Source: Lachnospiraceae bacterium UBA1251 (lineage in GTDB: Bacteria > Bacillota > Clostridia > Lachnospirales > Lachnospiraceae). From it: a stretch of DNA of 29,126 nt. Under the pieces are notes generated by a model. The model worked only from the letters and a program-made list of their open reading frames with translations, searched no databases and was not told the origin of the DNA. Both the position numbers and the translations under genes were made by a program. Where the stretch lies: the NCBI GenBank assembly GCA_002308255.1, contig DBVZ01000100.1:1-29126 (forward strand). The letters are read 5' to 3'. This document shows, piece by piece, positions 1 through 6,488 of this stretch (position 1 is its first letter; every line of letters begins with the position of its first letter).

Positions 1-197
1 ATCGAATGACGGATCGTCGCAAGCGTCTCCATGGTCATGATGTGCTTTTCGAGGTCCTGTTCTTTCAAAAAGACTTTCTTCGCCTCGCTGAAGGATTTTG
101 CTTCTTTCAGCTCTTCGACGAGTTTTTTCAGCCCTGCCTTGACATTCTCCGCGTCGGGACGCGCATAGGGCATTTCTTTAAATTTTACTGCTTCCAT
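1..197 (-). CDS. pepF: M3-family oligoendopeptidase F, N-terminal fragment
   Basis: Only the first 65 codons are present; the gene runs off the left edge. The protein begins MEAVKFKEMPYARPD and continues through KHIMTMETLATIRHS, which matches the conserved N-terminal helical region of M3 oligoendopeptidases: an MxFxxMPYxRPD opening followed by an HxMTMxTLAxIRHS stretch. These are cytosolic zinc metallopeptidases that cut short peptides. The catalytic HExxH motif would lie outside the window, so activity cannot be judged. The ATG at 197 is preceded by GAGG at about 11 bases. It lies 91 bases downstream of the YitT gene on the same strand, with no convincing terminator between them, so co-transcription is possible. 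The family is recognised from the N-terminus alone. Confidence 0.8.
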   Translation of the reverse strand, partial: MEAVKFKEMPYARPDAENVKAGLKKLVEELKEAKSFSEAKKVFLKEQDLEKHIMTMETLATIRHS

Positions 198-288
198 TCC
201 GGCAACCTCATTTTCTCAATTTTTTTGCATCAGCTGTGTTCTGCAGCCTGCTTTATGATGATCCGGGCGGGTACTGGCCCGCTGCCGG

Positions 289-1170
289 TCATTCCCATTC
301 CTCAAAGAATCCTTCTCCCAGGGCTTCGGTCACATCGCCGACCACCAGAAACGCACCGGGATCGATCCTCTTCACGATATCTTTCACATCGACCAGTTCT
401 TTCTTGGAGCAGATGCACATCAGGACTCTCTTGTCGGCACCGGTATACATCCCGTTTCCGCGCAGTCCCGTCACGCCCCGGTTGAGCCCGGTCATGATCT
501 CTTTCGCTATCATATCACTTGCGTCGGAAATAATGGTAGCCATTTTTGCTTTTTTGCCCCTGTCGATCACGAGATCCACGACTTTTCCCATGATATACAC
601 GGAGATCAGAGCATAAAGAGTGTGTTCGATCCCGAAAGTAATAAGGCCTGCCGCTACAACGATCCCGTCAATGATCTGGATCAGTCTCCCGACGCTCACG
701 CTCCGGATATGATGATGCAGAGATTCCCCGAGCATATCTGACCCGCCGGACGTCGCGTGGGCAACCAGCAGAAGTCCCGATCCGGTCCCCATGAGGAGAC
801 TGCCGTAGATCGCGACAAGAAGAAGATTTTCCGGGACATACGGGACCTCGGGGAAAAAGAACAGCTCCGCGGTCATAAGAACCCAGACAAATCCGGTCCG
901 GAGCACGCTGTGAATGCCGGAGACTTTCATCGCATATAAAAAGATCGGGATATTCAGAAACAGGTTGCTCATCCACAGCGGGATCTCGTATCCGAAATAT
1001 CTTGCCGAAACCGACCGGACGATGATCGACATGCCGGATACACCCCCGGTGACGAGCCCGGCCGGGTCATAGACATACTTTGTCGCGACCGTGGTAAGCG
1101 TCGCCCCGATGATCATAAGAAAAATATCCGTAATAAACTTTCTGATCTGTTTTCCGTTCATTTTTTTCAT
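289..1170 (-). CDS. YitT family membrane protein (DUF161 plus C-terminal DUF2179)
   Basis: A 293-residue protein. The first ~190 residues carry about five hydrophobic helices with the family's glycine-rich turns (DPAGLVTGGVSGMSII near residues 35-50, ATSGGSDMLG near 140). The last ~80 residues form a soluble domain (MATIISDASDMIAKEIM through DPGAFLVVGDVTEALGEGF) typical of DUF2179. Length and order fit the YitT/YvjA/YqfU group of inner-membrane proteins; their molecular role is unsettled, so no substrate is assigned. The ATG at 1170 follows GAAGAAGG about 12 bases upstream. A promoter candidate (1267-1295) and a terminator-like hairpin (1204-1249) precede it. It may be co-transcribed with the peptidase gene downstream. 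Confidence 0.88.
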   Translation of the reverse strand: MKKMNGKQIRKFITDIFLMIIGATLTTVATKYVYDPAGLVTGGVSGMSIIVRSVSARYFGYEIPLWMSNLFLNIPIFLYAMKVSGIHSVLRTGFVWVLMTAELFFFPEVPYVPENLLLVAIYGSLLMGTGSGLLLVAHATSGGSDMLGESLHHHIRSVSVGRLIQIIDGIVVAAGLITFGIEHTLYALISVYIMGKVVDLVIDRGKKAKMATIISDASDMIAKEIMTGLNRGVTGLRGNGMYTGADKRVLMCICSKKELVDVKDIVKRIDPGAFLVVGDVTEALGEGFFEEWE

Positions 1171-1203
1171 AACTTTTCAGACCTTCTTCAACAAACAGTT
1201 CAT

Positions 1204-1249
1204 AAAAAAAGACCGCGGGGCAAATCAGTACTTCTGATCTGCCCCGCGG
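1204..1249 (-). terminator. Strong rho-independent terminator-like hairpin upstream of the YitT gene
   Basis: Arms 1213-1228 and 1234-1249 form a 16-pair stem with a 5-base loop. Read on the minus strand it is followed by seven U (1204-1210). The only imperfect pair is a G-U wobble on the minus strand but an A-C mismatch on the plus strand, so the minus strand is the likely functional one. It ends 34 bases before the YitT start codon. It either stops transcripts arriving from the nuclease gene or acts as an attenuator or 5' hairpin for YitT. Confidence 0.8.
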
Positions 1250-1266
1250 CATCTTTTCCAAACAAT

Positions 1267-1295
1267 AATCTATCTCAAAAAGACTTAAAATGCAA
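1267..1295 (-). promoter_or_regulatory. Candidate promoter for the YitT gene
   Basis: On the minus strand TTGCAT (1290-1295) and TAGATT (1267-1272) are separated by exactly 17 bases. Transcription would start near 1260, so the terminator-like hairpin would be close to the very 5' end of the message. Both boxes are only partial matches to the sigma-A consensus. Confidence 0.4.
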
Positions 1296-1323
1296 GTCTT
1301 CTCCGCAAGTCCTCTTTGTTGGC

Positions 1324-1370
1324 TCCTGTTGGTTTCCTTTTATTCCTGTTGGTTCCTTGTAATTCCTGCC
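1324..1370. repeat. Tandem 20-base direct repeat (two copies plus a partial third)
   Basis: TCCTGTTGGTTTCCTTTTAT at 1324-1343 is followed directly by TCCTGTTGGTTCCTTGTAAT at 1344-1363 and by TCCTGCC at 1364. TGTTGG also occurs at 1317. The block lies in the non-coding interval upstream of the YitT promoter. No function is evident; it could be a set of binding sites or slippage product. Confidence 0.75.
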
Positions 1371-1425
1371 TTTCGAGGGCGGGAGTTTGGTCAAAATTCT
1401 GCAGCCTCTCTTTCATCATAAAAAA

Positions 1426-1787
1426 GGACATATTTTGTATCTGTTTTGGTGAGGCTCACCACAGCATAAGCAGAAAAGGACATTAACAAGCTTCTTTATT
1501 TACAAACTCACCTTCATTTTCAAGCCTCTGGTAATTTCTAGATGGTTTTTTCTGAACACTCACCATTTATTCAAAATAGAATAGATGAGTTTCACAGGTA
1601 TTACACTTTTAATTGTCCAATACCTATAGATTTGCATTAGCAAGACTGATGAGTTCTGATAAAAAAGAAAGATTTCTTGTCCACTTTTCTCTATATAGAT
1701 AGTGAGTTCTTTTCCTTGGGAATAGTTTTTGTCCACTCATTCCCTTTCACCTGGTGAGTTTCTAAAAAAGTTCCTACTCTCTTCTCC
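1426..1787. repeat. Array 1: phased bipartite GGTGAGTT / TTGTCC repeats with a central inversion
   Basis: This stretch holds no gene. Copies of a GGTGAGTT-like motif occur with the 5-mer at 1454 (variant GCTCA), 1506 and 1558 on the bottom strand and at 1586, 1650, 1703 and 1755 on the top strand. The steps are 52, 52, then 28 across the inversion, then 64, 53, 52. A second box starts 26-27 bases after each motif: TTGTCC at 1613, 1677 and 1729, TTCTCC at 1782, and on the bottom strand ATGTCC at 1426-1431 and 1478-1483 and ATTACC at 1530-1535. Two units place TTGTCC in the loop of a hairpin (1596-1602 with 1619-1625; 1718-1723 with 1739-1744). One extra ACTCA at 1735 is out of register. I do not recognise the element. 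Confidence 0.75.
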
Positions 1788-1840
1788 AAGAAGGCGGAAA
1801 ACCATTAGAAAGAACATTGATCCCGTTTTGCACTCTTTAT

Positions 1841-2644
1841 TCAGCCAAAGTATTGGACAATCACATCGTGGATAAGATTTTGTGAAAGGGGATGATTCTT
1901 CGATTCAAAAGTTATAATAAGATTACATCCCGGTACATAATCGTTTCGAAGATATTTTGACAGTTTGGTAAAAATCGTACTTTGATACTCATAATCATCG
2001 GAAAGCCCGAAATGTTCCCAAACAAACACCTTCCCCGATGCCGGATGCCGGATTGTAAAATCAGGATAAATGTCCCTTCCTCCCAGTTCCATTTTACACT
2101 CATATCGGAATGGTATTCCCTTTTGAATCAACATCGAATAAATCATGGACTCCGACTTGGAACGAACATACTCGCCTGTTATTGTTTGAACATTTAAGTC
2201 CTCAGAGAATTCTTCCAAAGTCTCATATGCTTCCGAAACCCACTTTTCAAGCTCTTCATCTAAGGAATAAAACTGAGGAAGCAGCAGCTTTCGAAAGCCT
2301 TCATTACGAGTCATCAGTTTCGGAATTATGGATCTCGATTTTTCATGAAGTATCAGATAAGAATTAATTGCGCGAAGCTCGCTTTGAAGTTCAGCGATCT
2401 GATAAGAAAGAAATGTTTTATAGGCAAGCTGTTTTGCCAGTTCGATGTTTTTTCTCGGAATATGATGGCGCACACCATTATGCCGGTTTGAAGAATCAGG
2501 AAAAAACTGATAATAACGATAATATTTTCCGTGTTTATGACATCGCAGAGAACCTTCCGGACAGGTTTTAAGCTTTTCAGAACAGTCATCGATCTGTGAC
2601 TGAAGCAGATCTCGGAATGAGACTGCAGTATGGAAAAAATTCAT
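1841..2644 (-). CDS. Stand-alone nuclease-like protein of unknown function (PD-(D/E)xK-like C-terminus)
   Basis: A 267-residue soluble protein with no signal peptide or membrane helix. The N-terminal half is a charged, probably helical or coiled-coil region (SQIDDCSEKLKTC, then LAYKTFLSYQIAELQSELRA near residues 95-115). The C-terminal half carries a succession seen in restriction-type nuclease folds: SKSESMIYSMLIQKGIPFRY near 165-185, IYPDFTIRHP near 194-202, then VFVWEHFG about ten residues on. The E of SKSE, the D of YPDF and the E of WEHFG could be the metal ligands; the usual lysine is not obvious. The ATG at 2644 follows AAAGGAG at 7 bases. It has its own promoter (2727-2755). By eye it is AT-richer than neighbouring genes, suggesting acquisition. 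No partner gene identifies its target. Confidence 0.7.
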   Translation of the reverse strand: MNFFHTAVSFRDLLQSQIDDCSEKLKTCPEGSLRCHKHGKYYRYYQFFPDSSNRHNGVRHHIPRKNIELAKQLAYKTFLSYQIAELQSELRAINSYLILHEKSRSIIPKLMTRNEGFRKLLLPQFYSLDEELEKWVSEAYETLEEFSEDLNVQTITGEYVRSKSESMIYSMLIQKGIPFRYECKMELGGRDIYPDFTIRHPASGKVFVWEHFGLSDDYEYQSTIFTKLSKYLRNDYVPGCNLIITFESKNHPLSQNLIHDVIVQYFG

Positions 2645-2688
2645 TGCAGGACTCCTTTAAGAAATGAAATATAGAATAAATAAGACAT

Positions 2689-2722
2689 GCACCGCTTCGT
2701 CATTTGACGGAAATAGCGGTGC
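2689..2722 (-). other. Hairpin at the predicted 5' end of the nuclease-like mRNA
   Basis: Arms GCACCGCT (2689-2696) and AGCGGTGC (2715-2722) pair perfectly, with a smaller CGTC/GACG stem inside. The promoter at 2727-2755 would start transcription near 2720, so the message would begin with this hairpin. Only a weak U-rich stretch follows, so it is more likely a 5' stability or regulatory element than a terminator. Confidence 0.5.
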
Positions 2723-2726
2723 AATC

Positions 2727-2755
2727 ATTCTATCATAAAGAAGTCCGGGCGACAA
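2727..2755 (-). promoter_or_regulatory. Promoter of the nuclease-like gene
   Basis: On the minus strand TTGTCG (2750-2755) and TAGAAT (2727-2732) are 17 bases apart, and the -10 box is preceded by TGA, an extended -10 feature. It lies just downstream of the GIY-YIG stop codon. Confidence 0.6.
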
Positions 2756-2775
2756 CGAAGAATCGACGCCGAAGT

Positions 2776-3042
2776 TCAGTGGTTCTCTCCGATCAGTGCA
2801 AGCTTCTGATCTCTTGTCATATGCTTGATGCGCCATTCCTCCCGCATTGCTTCTTCTTTAGTGTCGAAAGCCTTTGCCCAAACAAGCCGGACCGGGCATC
2901 TGGATTTTGTATATTTCGCGCCGCGTCCTTCATTATGAGCCTGGATGCGGGCTTCCAAGTGATTTGTCCATCCGGTATAAAGGGTTCCGTCCCGGCAAAG
3001 AACAATGTAGGTATAATTTTGCTCTTTCTGTTTCTTTTCCAT
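2776..3042 (-). CDS. GIY-YIG domain protein (YhbQ/UPF0213 type)
   Basis: An 88-residue protein made almost entirely of one GIY-YIG domain: YIV at 12-14 and YTG at 22-24 stand for the GIY and YIG motifs, followed by the helix with Arg32 (LEARIQAHNEG) and GAKYTKSRCPVRLVW, then the EEAMREEWRIK helix. Size and pattern match the YhbQ/UPF0213 family of small putative DNA-processing proteins, whose role is poorly defined. The ATG at 3042 is used because it lies one base after the TGA of the dehydrogenase gene (3044-3046), which suggests coupled translation; no clear ribosome binding site precedes it. A TTG at 3054 would add four residues. Confidence 0.85.
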   Translation of the reverse strand: MEKKQKEQNYTYIVLCRDGTLYTGWTNHLEARIQAHNEGRGAKYTKSRCPVRLVWAKAFDTKEEAMREEWRIKHMTRDQKLALIGENH

Positions 3043-3043
3043 G

Positions 3044-4093
3044 TCAGATATCAAAATTGAGGATCACTTTCAGCGCTTTGCGGGAACGGACAAGTTCAAC
3101 TGCCTGATTAACTTCCGTGAAAGGCATAACATGAGAATAAAAGTCTTTCGGATTGACCGCCCCGTCCAGAATGTACCGGATCGTTTCCGGCATAATATCA
3201 TATTCCCCGTTCGGCCAGTTTAGCATGTGCAGAGAAGTGTTCCATTTGAGCTGACCGACATTTATCATCATATCATCTTTTCGCAGAACGCCCAGGGAAC
3301 ACATTTTGCCGAACGGCTTCAGGAACTGACTGCCTTCTGTCAGGATCGTGCTCTTTCCGACTGCGTCCACAACAAGATCAAACTCTTCTGCCCCGATTGC
3401 CTCTTTCACTGGTGTCTCAGCGAAATTGATCAGACGGTCCGCCTTCGCAACACGCTTCGCATTGGCCAGCCTTTCCGGAATACAGTCTATGATCGTCACT
3501 TTTTCAGCACCGCGCAGCTTCATGAACATTGCAAGGGCAGTCCCCATGGGACCGGAACCATAGATCAGCACATTATCTCCCTGCTTTGTACCGAAGTTGA
3601 CCGCCGCACTGTGACTCTCCGCGAGGGAAAGGATCATGGCTGCATCGATGTAATCGATCTCCTTCGGAAACTGTTTTTGTTTTTTATAGAAAGGCATCTG
3701 AGACGGCAGGAACCCGTCTTCTGCCATCGCTTCATGGTCGCAGACAAGGCCGTATTCCGCCATGCTGCCATAGGTTTTCGTATAACCATTTCCGACATCC
3801 GATCGAAGGTTATTATGGATAAAGCGGTCACCGATCTGAATATGACGAACCTTAGGACCGACTTTGATCACTTCCGCGGCTCCTTCATGTCCGAGCACTG
3901 TAGGAAAGCCCAAAAATCCTGCTTTCTTTTCGATCGTCCCTCCGATGACCTGCAGATCCGTTCCGTTGCAAAGGCCGCATGCGTGTGTTTTGACAAGGCA
4001 TTCATAATCTCCGATCCCGGGGATAGGAATATCCTCTCTGATCTCTACTTTTCCAGGCGCAGCCACTATGACGGCTTTCATCATGTTTCCCAT
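3044..4093 (-). CDS. Zinc-dependent medium-chain alcohol dehydrogenase family protein
   Basis: A 349-residue MDR-superfamily oxidoreductase. The N-terminal catalytic domain has Cys39 and Cys42 in ACGLCNGTDL and the GHEGAAEV zinc and proton-relay motif. The nucleotide domain has GSGPMG followed by an acidic IID at the end of the second strand, which favours NAD over NADP. The four-cysteine structural zinc lobe of classical alcohol dehydrogenases is not seen. It resembles the broad Tdh-like or polyol dehydrogenase group; substrate unknown. The ATG at 4093 follows AAAGGAG. It heads a short cluster with the GIY-YIG gene, with which it has no evident functional link. The region just upstream is array 2. 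Confidence 0.85.
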   Translation of the reverse strand: MGNMMKAVIVAAPGKVEIREDIPIPGIGDYECLVKTHACGLCNGTDLQVIGGTIEKKAGFLGFPTVLGHEGAAEVIKVGPKVRHIQIGDRFIHNNLRSDVGNGYTKTYGSMAEYGLVCDHEAMAEDGFLPSQMPFYKKQKQFPKEIDYIDAAMILSLAESHSAAVNFGTKQGDNVLIYGSGPMGTALAMFMKLRGAEKVTIIDCIPERLANAKRVAKADRLINFAETPVKEAIGAEEFDLVVDAVGKSTILTEGSQFLKPFGKMCSLGVLRKDDMMINVGQLKWNTSLHMLNWPNGEYDIMPETIRYILDGAVNPKDFYSHVMPFTEVNQAVELVRSRKALKVILNFDI

Positions 4094-4122
4094 AGGAGGC
4101 TCCTTTATTTAATCTTATGTCC

Positions 4123-4555
4123 GGTCAAAAAACCAAAACTCTTTACGAACTCACCCTCTATCAAAAATCAAAACTCTTTACGAACTCACCCTCTATCGAA
4201 AAGCAAAAATCTCTTTTTAGCAAAATAGATTGGATAATCAGTTTATACTCACCGCTTTACTAATTTTCTTGTTTCCCTGCAAGACAATAATCTTACTTTC
4301 ATATCCAAGACTCACTACCAGTTCTTATTCTAACTATGTGAGTCTTCCATAGAAGTGTTTCATATTTCTCTTTTTATTGCTCTTGCAATAAAAAATAACG
4401 GTGAGTTTATTAAGAAAGGCGCCTGGTTATATCCATTTCCTCATCTCACACGAAGTGAGGCCGATGAGTCAGCTCGAAGACAGCTTGTTTTTTGTCCGTT
4501 GCTTCCAAAACAAGCCTTTTCAGGAGGTGAGTCATCTATTATTTACCCTTTTTAC
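4123..4555. repeat. Array 2: phased bipartite GGTGAGTT / TTGTCC repeats with a central inversion
   Basis: The interval 4094-4616 holds no gene. GGTGAGT-like motifs have the 5-mer at 4149, 4184, 4247 and 4310 on the bottom strand and at 4339, 4402, 4465 and 4528 on the top strand. The steps are 35, 63, 63, then 29 across the inversion, then 63, 63, 63. The second box 27 bases along is TTGTCC at 4492, TTCTCT at 4366, ATATCC at 4429 and bottom-strand TTGTCT at 4282-4287; TTGACC at 4123-4128 is shifted by two. The box is weak at the 4247 unit and absent after 4528. Stem-loops occur between motifs: 4371-4380 with 4385-4394, and 4483-4491 with 4507-4515 around TTGTCC. Confidence 0.78.
4135..4204. 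repeat. Two-copy 35-base tandem duplication at the edge of array 2
   Basis: Positions 4135-4169 and 4170-4204 share an identical 28-base core (AAAACTCTTTACG through CCCTCTATC) and differ at two of the last seven bases. The duplication carries one GGTGAGTT copy per unit and explains the single 35-base step in array 2. Confidence 0.9.
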
Positions 4556-4563
4556 ATAACAAG

Positions 4564-4613
4564 TTCGGCTTCGCGCAGCGGGTGTTTTAAAAAACTCCCC
4601 GTCGGAAGCCGAA
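4564..4613 (-). terminator. Long hairpin after the ABC exporter gene, probable terminator
   Basis: TTCGGCTTC (4564-4572) pairs with GAAGCCGAA (4605-4613), and inside it GGG and GTTTT (4580-4588) pair with AAAAC and CCC (4591-4600). It begins four bases past the exporter stop codon. A run of U after the minus-strand hairpin is lacking, so termination would be weak; it may instead protect the 3' end. Confidence 0.5.
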
Positions 4614-4616
4614 ATT

Positions 4617-6425
4617 TTACTCGTTCCAGACCAGCTCCTCATACTGCTTTGTATAGAGCTCGTAATAATAGCCCTTCTGCCGCATGAGTTCGCTGTGCGT
4701 TCCCTTTCCGATGATCTTCCCGTCTTTGACGACGATGATCACGTTCGCGTCCACGATCGTAGACAGCCGGTGGGCGATCACAAAGGACGTCCTTCCTTTT
4801 ATGATGGTCTCGATCGCATTCTGGATCGCTTTTTCCGTCACCGTATCGATCGAAGAGGTCGCCTCATCCAGCACAAGGATCTTCGGATCTGCCAGGATCG
4901 CCCTGGCAAAAGAGAACAGCTGTTTTTCGCCGGTCGAGAGCATTCCGCCGCCCTCTCCCACGTCCGAATCGAGCCCTTTGTCCATTTTTTCCAGCACCTC
5001 ATCCGCGGATACGAGGCGCAGTGCCTCCATGATCTCTTCGTCCGTCGCGTCCGGCTTCCCGTAACGGAGATTGTCCCGGACCGTTCCCGCGAAGAGATGC
5101 GGCGACTGCAGGACGTAGCCGATATTGCTGTGCAGCCAGAGCTGCGAACGCTCTCTTGCGTCTCTCCCGTCGATCAGGACCTGTCCATCCGTCGGCTCAA
5201 AGAACCGGCAGACCAGGTTGACCAGTGTCGATTTTCCCGCACCTGTCTCCCCGACGACCGCGATGTTGGTCCCCTGCGGCACTTTCAGATTGAAATGCTC
5301 CAGTACATATTCATCACCGTCCGGATATTTGAAGGATACATCCTTAAATTCGACATCCCCGTGCAGTTCCTCCCAGTTCTCCTTTTTCGGATGGAAGGTA
5401 TCGCCGTATTTTTCGACCACTTCCGGCGAATCCGCGACGTCCGACTCCTCTGCGAGGAGCCTTGTCAGTCTTTCGATATTCGCCTGGATTGCGACAAAAG
5501 CGGACAGTGTCTCTATGATATTCTGGATCGGTTCCAGCAGTTCCAGCGCGTAGGACATAAAGACGGAAAGCGTTCCGATCCTCATGAATCCTTCCCGCGT
5601 CAGTTTTCCCCCCTGCCACAGGACAAGCGCGAGCACGATCGCGGACATCATGGTTATGGACGAAATAAACAGGGCGGAGAAATGCGCCTCACGGATCGAG
5701 GTTCTGCGCATCTTATGGGTCTCTTCATTGAAGTCGCGGATCATCTTTTCTTCCACGCTGAGGATCTTGATCGTTCTCGCCCCGGTAATGCCCTCGTTGT
5801 AGTTTCCCGTGATCCTGGAGTTGATCTCTCTGATCTTTCTGTTGTAATCCAGCAGTTTTCTCTGAAAATAGACCATCAGCGCCACTGCGATCGGAACCAG
5901 GATCAGGATATAGCCCGTAAGGCGGAGATCGATCGTGATCATGACAGCCAGTACGCCGATAATATAAGATCCGCTCCAGACGAAATTCATCATTCTCCAG
6001 GAGACAAGCTCGCCGATGAGGCCGGTATCCGACATGACTCTCGCATGAATATACCCGACCGCGTTCTGGTTATAGTAAGAGAAAGAGAGCGTCTGCAGGT
6101 GGTTGAATGCCGCGTCCCTCAGGTCCTTATTGATGGTCATCTCCATTTTCCCGCACCAGAAAGTGCTGATGAAGTTGATCACGGTCTGTCCGAGAACCAG
6201 CAGAATATAGAGCGTAATGAATACGCCCAGTCCCGCAAGCGTCCTGCCCCCTATGAAGTTGTCCAGCGCATACCGGTTAAAAAGCGGATACAGCGCGTCG
6301 ATCGCGCTCGACATCCCGCCTAGCAGGATCATCATCGCGATCAGGAGCCGGTATGGTTTTAAATAGGGAAACAGTCTCGGCACTCCGAAAAACGGGAGCG
6401 AGATCTGTTTTTCTTCCTGCTGCAT
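4617..6425 (-). CDS. ABC exporter half-transporter, subunit with the catalytic Walker B
   Basis: A 602-residue fused membrane and ATPase subunit: six predicted helices in residues ~20-320, then a nucleotide-binding domain with Walker A VGETGAGKST (~391), Walker B LVLDEATSSID (~517) and H-loop VIAHRLSTI. Its ABC signature is LSTGEKQ (~493) rather than LSGGQ. Together with the next gene upstream it forms a heterodimeric multidrug- or lipid-type exporter of the LmrCD/TM287-288 kind. In that family one composite ATP site is degenerate, and a variant signature belongs to that site. The ATG at 6425 follows GGAG at about 11 bases. It starts 63 bases after the partner gene and shares its promoter. 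Substrate unknown. Confidence 0.93.
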   Translation of the reverse strand: MQQEEKQISLPFFGVPRLFPYLKPYRLLIAMMILLGGMSSAIDALYPLFNRYALDNFIGGRTLAGLGVFITLYILLVLGQTVINFISTFWCGKMEMTINKDLRDAAFNHLQTLSFSYYNQNAVGYIHARVMSDTGLIGELVSWRMMNFVWSGSYIIGVLAVMITIDLRLTGYILILVPIAVALMVYFQRKLLDYNRKIREINSRITGNYNEGITGARTIKILSVEEKMIRDFNEETHKMRRTSIREAHFSALFISSITMMSAIVLALVLWQGGKLTREGFMRIGTLSVFMSYALELLEPIQNIIETLSAFVAIQANIERLTRLLAEESDVADSPEVVEKYGDTFHPKKENWEELHGDVEFKDVSFKYPDGDEYVLEHFNLKVPQGTNIAVVGETGAGKSTLVNLVCRFFEPTDGQVLIDGRDARERSQLWLHSNIGYVLQSPHLFAGTVRDNLRYGKPDATDEEIMEALRLVSADEVLEKMDKGLDSDVGEGGGMLSTGEKQLFSFARAILADPKILVLDEATSSIDTVTEKAIQNAIETIIKGRTSFVIAHRLSTIVDANVIIVVKDGKIIGKGTHSELMRQKGYYYELYTKQYEELVWNE

Positions 6426-6488
6426 GAATGGTTAACTCCAACAATAAAATATGATCTTTATTAACATATACAGATCTTCAGTAATCCA

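Noticed and set aside
1067..1261. Small 64-residue protein overlapping the YitT start
   Set aside because: Its first half is the terminator-like hairpin and its second half is the YitT gene in another frame; no ribosome binding site is present.
1313..1370. Integron attC-like sites, from repeated GTTGG
   Set aside because: There are no paired inverse core sites, no hairpin of attC type and no integrase in the window.
1641..1685. Hammerhead ribozyme, from CTGATGAG followed by GAAA
   Set aside because: The sequence between the two elements does not form stem II, and the flanks do not form stems I and III. The similarity comes from the GATGAGT repeat.
1426..1787. CRISPR array
   Set aside because: The repeated parts are only 5-8 bases plus a six-base box, they change strand halfway, and no cas gene is present. 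Spacers of 52-64 bases with such short repeats do not fit CRISPR.
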